Positions 51,401 to 62,000 of a stretch of 64,000 nt of DNA are shown here, one piece after another. The stretch is from Bugula neritina. Lineage: Eukaryota; Bryozoa; Gymnolaemata; Cheilostomatida; Bugulidae. Every line of letters begins with the position of its first letter. Position 1 is the first letter of the stretch. A program made the translations under genes and the position numbers. The notes beneath the pieces were generated by a model. The model saw only the letters and a list, made by a program, of their open reading frames with translations. It had not been told where the DNA came from and did not search any database. The DNA lies in the NCBI GenBank assembly GCA_964035545.1, contig OZ037767.1:32163628-32227627 (forward strand). Reading direction: 5' to 3'.

Positions 51401-54400
51401 GCTCTTTTATTATCACATTTTTGTTGCACCAAATTCACACTGTGCGACAATCAAAAGCTGATATTTTTCTGCCCAGAACATGCAGGACATGCTGAACGAG
51501 ATTCAGATCTCCTTGCTCATGGTAAGATGCTGCTAGATAACAAACATTGTGGCTAGTTGTCAATTCTGTCAGCTCATTGGCTAACTGGTTTTATGTGATT
51601 GACTAGCTGGTGCTATGACACTGACTAGCTGGTTTTATGTGATTGACTAGCTGGTGCTATGACACTGACTAGCTAGTGCTATGACACTGACTAGCTGGTG
51701 TTATGACACTGACTAGCTGGTGCTATGACACTGACTAGCTGGTGTTATGACACTGACTAGCTAGTGTTATGACACTGACTAGCTGGTGCTATGACACTGA
51801 CTAGCTAGTGTTATGACACTGACTAGCTGGTGTTATGACACTGACTAGCTGGTGTTATGACACTGACTACCTGGTGTTATGACACTGACTAGCTGGTGCT
51901 ATGACACTGACTACCTGGTGCTATGACACTGACTAGCTGGTGTTATGACACTGACTAGCTGGTGCTATGACACTGACTAGCTGGTGCTATGACACTGACT
52001 AGCTGGTGTTATGACACTGACTAGCTGGTGCTATGACACTGACTAGCTGGTGCTATGACACTGACTAGCTGGTGCTATGACACTGACTACCTGGTGCTAT
52101 GACACTGACTAGCTGGTGTTATGACACTGACTAGCTGGTGCTATGACACTGACTAGCTGGTGCTATGACACTGACTAGCTGGTGCTATGACACTGACTAG
52201 CTGGTGCTATGACACTGACTAGCTGGTGCTATGACACTGACTACCTGGTGCTATGACACTGACTACCTGGTGCTATGACACTGACTAGCTGGTGCTATGA
52301 CACTGACTAGCTGGTGCTATGACACTGACTAGCTGGTGCTATGACACTGACTAGCTGGTGCTATGACACTGACTAGCTGGTTAGTGTCAACTCAGATTTG
52401 TCATGTTATTGAAGTTGGTTTTGTTGTATGTTGCATTGACCTTCCTGGCTAATAATTGCGTTATTTCTTCTAACTCCAATGTGACATGTTGATGTAACAT
52501 GTTGATGTGACACGTTTATGTTGATGGGACATGTTGATGCAAGATGTTGATGTAACATGTTGATGGAACACGTTGATGTTACTATTAGTTAGTTAGAGTG
52601 CTGATAGCCACTGCTATGTTTGCCAGGGGAGGCCGACAAGGTTCCAGAAAAGTGGGTCGACCATGAGATTACGGCTGAGGAGATGTTGGCGCAGGTGAAG
52701 ATTAGCAAGGTGTGGAAAGGTCACTTTGTGCGCCGCCTTGAGAATGCGAGAATTCCGGGCCATGACGTGCACCGGGCCACCTACGACTGTCTGGTAAAGA
52801 TAAGTCAGGCTCTGGAACCTCACGCGGAAACTGCCGGCCTCAACCTTCTCAGGTGGGTTTTTCCTCCATCTGCTTGTCAGTTTAATTAACATAAACCAGC
52901 CATGAGCTATAGGCACGTATTCCATGTATTCAGATAGCCATGAGCTATAGGCGCGTATTCAACGTGTTCAGAAGGTTGAGACTAGAATATAAGTTTGCTC
53001 TTTACATGAGCTGATTTGTAGCATAAATATTCTGTTTCCTGTGTGGAATCAGGGGATACAACTCTTGATGTATTCTCCAGAAAACTTTACCTACTAACTA
53101 TGAGCTGCTGGCAACCCAAAGCTGCAAGCCTTGGGTCTAATCAATATTTGTGAGTAGAGAGGGGCCTTAGGCTAACTGTAGTTAGGTAACAATGCATGCC
53201 ACCCCCCCCCCTTCCCCATGTAATGGTCAACCAGTAATCACACACTATTTGCACAAAGTTTAAAACACTTGAAGTTGTCTGCACACCTCAGGTTATGCTC
53301 ATGAACCCAGGTCTATGTTAGTCAGTACTCAGGTCTATGTTAGTCAGTACTCAGTACCCAGGTCTATGTTAGTCAGTACTCAGTACCCAGGTCTAAGTTA
53401 GTCAGTACCCAGGTCCATGTTAGTCAGTACCCAGGTCCATGTTAGTCAGTACCCAGGTCTATGTTAGTCAGTACCCAGGTCTATGTTAGTCAGTTGGTTG
53501 TTCAGCAGAATTTGAATCTCTTCTCCTTTCACAGGTTGTTCTTCAAAGCCGAGCCGGATTTGATGCCCAAATATCCATTTTATAAAGACGAGTGGAACAA
53601 GATATCGTACAATGACTACAGCGGGGGCTACCCTGACCAGCCCGCCAACACCTGGTTTATTGTCTTTAGAGAAATATTTTATGTTTCTGAAGACACGCTG
53701 TGTGTACCTAAAATGTATATACAGGTAAATATGATTCATCTGTTAGGTATTCAACAGGTAGATATGACTCATGTGTATACAGGTAAATATGACTCATGTA
53801 TGCAGGTAAATATGGTATATTGTAGGGAGGGCTGAACACGTGTCTTCTTCGAGTAGTTGATAATGACACCGGCACTGAAACTCCAAGAATCTTCCAGAAG
53901 GTGGCTCCTCAAGTTTACAAGAGGAACAAGAAAGGTTCTGCTCTTCTGTATTCTATCACTATACTATACTGTATACTATCACTATACTATACTGTATACT
54001 ATCACTATACTGTATACTATCACTATACTGTATACTATCACTATATTATACTGTATACTATCACTATACTGTATACTATCACTATACTGTATACTATCAC
54101 TATACTGTATACTATCACTATATTATACTGTATACTATCACTATACTATACTGTATACTATCACTATACTATACTGTATACTATCACTATACTATACTGT
54201 ATACTATCACTATATTATACTGTATACTATCACTATACTATACTGTATACTATCACTATACTATACTGTATACTATCACTATACTATACTGTATACTATC
54301 ACTATACTATACAGTGTACTATCACTATACAGTGTACTATCACTATACTGTATACTATCACTATATTATACTGTATACTATCACTATATTATACTGTATA

Positions 54401-55902
54401 CTATCACTATATTATACTGTATACTATCACTATACTATATACTATCACTATATTATACTGTGTACTATCACTATACTGTATACTATCACTATATTATACT
54501 GTATACTATCACTATATTATACTGTATACTATCACTATACTATACTGTATACTATCACTATACTATACTATATACTATCACTATATTATACTGTATACTA
54601 TCACTATACTATACTGTATTCTATCACTATACTATACTGTATACTATCACTATACTATACCGTATACTATCACTATACTATATACTATCACTATACTATA
54701 CTGTATACTATCACCTTATTGGACTGTATACACTATACTATACTGTATACTATCACTATACTATACTGTATACTATCACTATACTATACTGTATACTATC
54801 ACTATATTATATTGTATACACTATACTATACCGTATGCACTATATTATACTGTACGTATATATTACATATTTAAGGCTACACGTTTGTGGCGGAGGCTCG
54901 CTCCTTAGACGCAGCTATTACTGGAAATAAATGGAAGATGCGTCTGATTGGCTCAATGGCTCAGTTGCCCCACCCATCCCGACCAGAAGTTCAAAGTTCA
55001 TTTCACATGAGAGAGATTAGAGACTACTATGTGCCTCAAGATAACCACGTAATGCTGAGGTATATGACCAAATATATTGTGTAGTGTAATATATTATATG
55101 ATGTGATATAGCAATATAGTACCTGATATAATAGAATGTAACGTAGTAATATATTACAATATAATATCGTAATATAATTTGATGTAGTATAGTAATATAA
55201 TATGACGTAGTATAATAATATAATATAGTAATACATGATGTAATATAGTAATATAATATGATGTAGTATAATAATATAATATGGTGTAATATAGTAATAT
55301 ATTACAATATATTATAGTAATATAATATGATATAGTATAGTAATATAATATGATGTAATATAGTAATACATGATGTAATATAGTAATATATGATGTAATA
55401 TAGTAATATAATATAGTAATACATGATGTAATATAGTAATAGGATTTGTAGATATGTAGTGAAAGTGTTTGAAGACAACCACCTGGTGAGTCTCCAGCTA
55501 AACACCTCCAAACCTGACGTCTACATCAAGCTGCAGGTGCTCGATCAAGAAGAAGAGGTCCTTGCTGCCGTTGGAAAGGGTCATGTGGTGCTGCCTTCCT
55601 TCATATTCCAGAAAGATGCGAGTGCTGACGACTCTGAGAAAAGACCGAGCTCTCGCGGATGTGAGTACAGAATGCAAATAACTACGATACCACTAGTACT
55701 ACTACTAGTACTAGTAGTACTAGTGGTAGTAGTACTAGTACTACTACTAGTACTAGTACTACTACTACTACTAGTACTACTACCACTACTACTACCACTA
55801 CTACTACTACTACTACTGCTACTACTACTACTACTACCACTACCACTACTATTACTACTACTACTACTATTACTACTAGTACTATTACTACTACTACTAC
55901 TT

Positions 55903-55965
<63 letters not shown>

Positions 55966-56016
55966 GTACTACTACCACTATTACTACCACTACTACTACT
56001 ACTACTACTACTGCTG

Positions 56017-56053
<37 letters not shown>

Positions 56054-59000
56054 CACTACCACCACCACCACTACCACCACCACCACTACCACTACTACTA
56101 GTACTACTACTACTACTACTACTACCACTACCACTACTACTATTACTACTAGTACGACTAGTACTACTACTACTATTACTGCTACTACTACTACTAAGAT
56201 ACATTCATAACTGTCTCTGTTATGTTTGAAGCTGCTAAAGGAAGTAAGAATAAAGGATCGTCCAATAAGAGAGTTGGTTCCGCCACTCAATCGGTAAGTA
56301 ATGAGAGGTTAGGTGTTTAACTAGTTGTCCGCCCCACTGCACCCTCCTATTTCTCTTCTACTCACTGTGAAAGGGGAAGTCCCTTGTCATCACTAAACAA
56401 CTCTCTAGGCAGATTTATATACGTGACATGTTGAATTGTTTACTAAACTGTTTTTAGAGTTGCCCTCTCTTTGTAAAACTTGTTCTAGTCTTACTCAAAA
56501 CTCACTGATATTTAGTTGTGTAGAGATTGTGAATTAATATTGAAATCCTGTTGGAATTATCTGTTGATGTGACACAACAGAAAAACAGCAGACGACTTTG
56601 TAAAGCTGTATCCACTGACCGTTCTGATCGTATGGTATGTGCTTGTCCCCCTTTCAGCTGTTGCTGCATGCTAACAGACATCTAGTCTCTGCGCACTTCT
56701 TCTCTTGGCCCTTTCTCCTCGGACTTTACTAGCTTCACCAGCTTACTCTTGGTTCAAATGTTTGCGAATTTCTGGATTATTTCTTCTTGTTTTGGATTAA
56801 AATGAGTTCTTTTGCGCCGTACTTTTTCTCTTAAACCCGGTGAAGTTTCCTCATCTTTCTGTGTTGGTGCTGAGAACTGAAAGTTACATCGTAACATGGT
56901 TGGAGTTTTTTAGTGTTTGGCAGCAACAGCCAACTATCTTTCTTCTTCAATGTATAATGTAGAAGAGTTCAAGTGTCCTAAAGAGTATACTTTTATTTTA
57001 TGTGCTACACACTCTATAAGTAGCTCGTCTAATTAGACACTGTGACTTGACTTTACCATGAGTATGTAGTGTAGTTATCTCTCTCCAGCCACGAGCTGAA
57101 AGTCGCACATCTCTGGACGGAATGGAAGAAGAGGAAGTGGTGAGTGACTCGAAGGAAGTGAAGTCACACAAGTACGTCATACAGGCGATGGTGCTTAGGG
57201 ACAGCTGGCCTCTCAACCAACACCAGTGGGCGTTTGTTGAGGAGTTGAAGGAGAAGGAAAGAGAAGAACTAAAAGGTTAGCCTCGACATTGTCTCTTTGT
57301 TTCCTACATGAATATATTAGAGTCTATTCTCGCATTATCTGTCACCTCTATTAATCTCTCATACTGAGAATGCTGACTTTGTGTGGGTGTGTCTAGTTTA
57401 CGCTGACAGGAAACACGACCTGGCCTCTTCTCACACCCTCTCTAGAAATACTATTCCTCCAGCCAGAAATGCATCTGCTACTAGCGGTCTGTCATCTTTC
57501 ATCACGTTCTCTTCAGTTTTGTTCTGTTACATCTTCTCTTTCTTTCCTTGGGAGTTATCCTCTCTGAAAACAAGACTTAGTCTGTGATTCAGTCTTAAAG
57601 AATTGCTGTATGGCTAGACTCTAATATACCTACAATACACTACCTGGGACTACCTACAATATATTACCTGTGACTACCTACAATATATTACCTGGGACTA
57701 CCTACAATACACTACCTGGGACTACCTACAATACACTACCTGGGACTACCTACAATACACTACCTGGGATTACCTACAATATATTACCTGGGACTACCTA
57801 CAATACATTACCTGGGACTACCTACAATACATTACCTGGGACTACCTACAATACATTACCTGGGACTACCTACAATACATTATTTGGGACTACCTACAAT
57901 ATATTACCTGGGACTACCTACAATACATTACCTGGGACTACCTACAATATATTACCTGGGACTACCTACAATACACTACCTGGGATTACCTACAATATAT
58001 TACCTGGGACTACCTACAATACATTACCTGGGACTACCTACAATACATTACCTGGGACTACCTACAATACACTACCTGGGATTACCTACAATATATTACC
58101 TGGGACTACCTACAATACATTACCTGGGACTACCCTGTTCAATGATTCCTTTAGCCATTGCTTAACTATCACTTACATATTGTAGGTGACAGAAAGCTAT
58201 TTATGTACCTTTCATTCACTTACTTGGCACTGTTTGTTACCCAGTTGCGTGTTCCATTTCAGCACACATTTGATTTGTTACTGTTTTATTTTCCATCACA
58301 ATTTTGTTGAATATTTTAGCCAATTATGAAGAAGGTAACTGGGCTGAGCTCTTATAATGTAGCCACTAATCTGCACTAAATATCTGCTACTCATGTCTAA
58401 CTTTAGTTTATAAACTGGGTAGATTGAAAACTACTTAGTGAAATCCATCCAGTTAATTTCTTAACTCAAAATCTATACAAGAACTAGACTTCAATCTGCC
58501 GTAGTTTATAGCTGATTAACAATGAAACTGCTGAGATATATAATAGAATATGCAAAAGAAGATGATTCTGCAATGATTATAGTGCGAGTTGGCCATGTGC
58601 CGTAACTGTAAGGCTGTGTGTGGTGAAGTGATTTGATTAATTCTTCCACTAGTCTAGTAGATCTCATGTAGTAGTTTCTGAATCTCGCAATAGTGAGTTT
58701 CTTTCAACTTGTGAGATGAAAATGCTCTCGCAATCAGTGGATGTAAATGAAAGAAGTTGAGTGGTTGTGGTTTTACTGTAGCCTTAGTATTCTATGTTTG
58801 CTGTAGCCTTAGTATTCTATGTTTGCTGTAGCCTTAGTATTCTATGTTTGATGGTAGTAATGAAAGCAAAGGACAGAGAGCAATCCCCCTCGGGTCAGGC
58901 AGCTGCCAAAGAGCAGAAAACTCCACAGGGCACGGCTAAAGGAGGTAAAGCCAAGGGTAAAGAGAAGGTAGATAAAAGTGACAAGACAAAGGCAGGGGGG

Positions 59001-62000
59001 CTCTCCTCACGCCCTTCCAGTGTCTCATTTGATGTTGCAAAACCTCACTGGACCTTGCGGATAGTGAGCGACGCTCCAGCCGCTGTGAGTCAACTCGTAT
59101 ACTTGGAATATTCCTTGTAGGTCACTGTAGGTTATTGTAGGTCACTGCAGGTTATTGTATACCTCACTGCAAGTTACTCTAGGTTACTGTAGGTTACAGA
59201 TTGGTAGGCTTGCTAGTATTTTAGACATTTATTGGCCAAAGATTTAGTGTACTATTAACCAACTAAACTGCGAACTGTGTTCGTAAGCTTACAATGTTTG
59301 GGAGTTGAGTGGTTCTTGGGCGATTAGTCATGTATCACAATACACGTCTTATCCTTGGCCTCACATAACTTGTCACTAATAAACGAATAACAGAAGTTGT
59401 GTATTTGCCTGTCACTAACGAGTCACGACTTTCTTGCCAGCAACCCCTCGAGTCTTCCACCAATAAAAAAGTGACAAAGCCTGCGGAAGTGGTTGAGTCG
59501 GTGATAGTAAGTGTTGCAAGTGTAATCTCTCCTCTGATTCGTCCGCGTGACTGACTGTATCCCCAGTCTCAACCAACTACTCCTTCTCATCCTTTCATGT
59601 AGTCTTAGTCGACTCTCTGTGACTATGGATCACTGTGTGTCACTAGGTGTCACTGTGTGTTGGCATGTGTCACTAGGTATCACTGTGTGTCGGCATGTGT
59701 TACCAAGTGTCACTAGGTGTCACTGTGTGTTGGCATGTGTCACTAGGTATCAGCATGTGTCACTAGGTGTCACTGTGTGTCGGCATATGTTAACATTTGT
59801 CACTGAGTGTCAATATGTTTCACTAAGTGTCAGCATTGGTCACTATGAGTAATAGTTGCCAAATAACTTTCTAATACTTCAACTAACCACTGTTAATCAT
59901 TCTATCCCTCTTCATCAGCTGTCTTCTACTTTAGTATGTCTAGTGCTCAACTGCTGAGCTATCATTACTATAGCCACCAATATCTCTTTCTGTTTTAAAT
60001 ATTTTATTAATTATTTTGCAGCAAAACAAGAAACTTAAGGTATAAATAATAATTCATTGTATTTAATAATTAGTATGTTGAAAGTAGATCCACTTTATAT
60101 ATTCATCTTTGCCAGTTTAATGTTATTTTCCTCCAGTTAAGAAATGGTTTGCTTTGATTTTGATGTTTTTCGTGATGATAGTTTTATTTCTGTAAAAATG
60201 CTTGCATCAAATGTTTCACTAGATGTTGAGATTATAATATAGGGGTGTATAATATAGGGGTGAATAATATAGAGGTGTATAATATAGGGGTGTATAATAT
60301 AGGGGTGTATAATATAGGGGTGTATAATATAGGGGTGGATATACTAATGTTCTGTTAGGAAGAAATAGAAGTCAAGAAAGATACTGAACGGGCAGATGAA
60401 ATTAGAGCCATGAAGAAAGCGTGGGAGGAGGCTGAACCAGGAAGAGCTACGAAGGTTACCAGAATATATATCACTCATATTACTCATATTACCAGTACAT
60501 ATTACTCGTATTACCAGAATATATTGCTCATATTACTAGTATATGTTACTCGTATCACTAGTATATATGTTACTCGTATTACCAGTATATGTATTACTCA
60601 TATATATTACTAGTATTACCAGTATATATATTACTCGCATTACCAGTATATATTACTCATAATACCAGTATATAGTACTCGTATTACTAGTATATTTTAC
60701 CCGTATTACCGGAATATATTACATTACTCGTATTACCAGTATATATATTACTCGTATTACCAGTATATATTACTCATACCAGTATATATTACTCATAATA
60801 CCAGTATATATTACCCGTATTACCAGTATAGTAATTAGCTGTGGTACGTTGTATAGGCACAACTTTCCAGACAGAAGTACCTGGCGTCACACATGATCAA
60901 AGTAGACGATAATGAGGAGTCCCTACCACCCCCTCCTACCGCTCAGTCAGCCGACTTTGAAGAGGAAATGGTCTACAGTTTGCAGCCCCCACCTGGCCCT
61001 AAGGCGAAGGAAATCCTACAGCCATTAGATGTGACACCCTTCCTCAGGTAAGCTGACACCTTCTTCAGGTAAGCTGACACCTTTCTCAGGTAGGCTGACA
61101 CCTTTCTCGGGTAGGCTGACACCTTCCTCAGGTAGGCTGACATCTTCCTCAGGGATGCTGACACTTTCCTCAGGTAAGCTGACACCTTTCTCAGGTAAGC
61201 TGGCACCTTCCTCAGGTAGGCTGACACCTTTCTCGGGTAAGCTGACACCTTCCTCAAGTAGGCTGACACCTTTCTCGGGTAGGCTGACACCTTACTCAGG
61301 TAGGAAACTGTTGTATATATTATATATATAAATATATATTTGTTGCATACAGGAAATTGTATGACACGCCGAGATATAAAGACGAGGCAGAAGATCGCAG
61401 ACAAATGGAAGCTCGGCAAAAAGAGATACAGGAATACAGGATGTTCAGAGAAAAAGTGGAACAGTGGAGAGAAGAAGACCTGCAGGAGAGGAACAGAATG
61501 AAGGTTCAACAACTGGAAGAGTGTGAGCGTCTGCAGGTAAAGGGAGACGACATTGTGTGCGTGTTGATAATTCACCTGCTGGACATCTAACAAGACGTGC
61601 TAACCAACTAATCTATGTGCACAATAATCATGTGTAGAAGTGACTTGGCCTTTTCATTGGTAGACCGAGTGGCCAATGGGGATGTTGTTTGCATTTCACT
61701 GTGCTGTTAGACTCTGTGGTAAAGATGAGAAGGCGTATTGCATTGACATGTATGTTGGTGTGATTGATAGGCAAGGGTTGACTCTATTCGACACATGCGG
61801 TTACAGAATCACCGTAGACTGGCAGAACGGGCCACTGTGTATGATCCTTTCTCTGTTGTTTATTTATATTGTACTAGATGTAGGCTAACCCTGTGATAAT
61901 CAACTCCAATCACTGCAACTACTCTTTCCCAATTGTGTTTGTGTGATTCCCAAGTCACAAGTACTTGAATCTATGACTCAATTTCACTCGATTAACCGAA

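Noticed and set aside
53857-54930. 357- and 335-codon Tyr/Ile/Leu-rich ORFs
   Set aside because: Frames of the TATACTATCAC repeat. Only the ends (53826-53934 and 54876-55059) are real androglobin exons.
55459-56290. Poly-Leu, poly-Ser and poly-Val ORFs
   Set aside because: Frames of the ACT trinucleotide tract in intron 40. The first 67 codons belong to the real exon ending at 55660.
60973-61593. 206-codon minus-strand ORF with repeated KVSAYLR
   Set aside because: Antisense of the boundary-derived 21-bp repeat and of androglobin exons 49-50.
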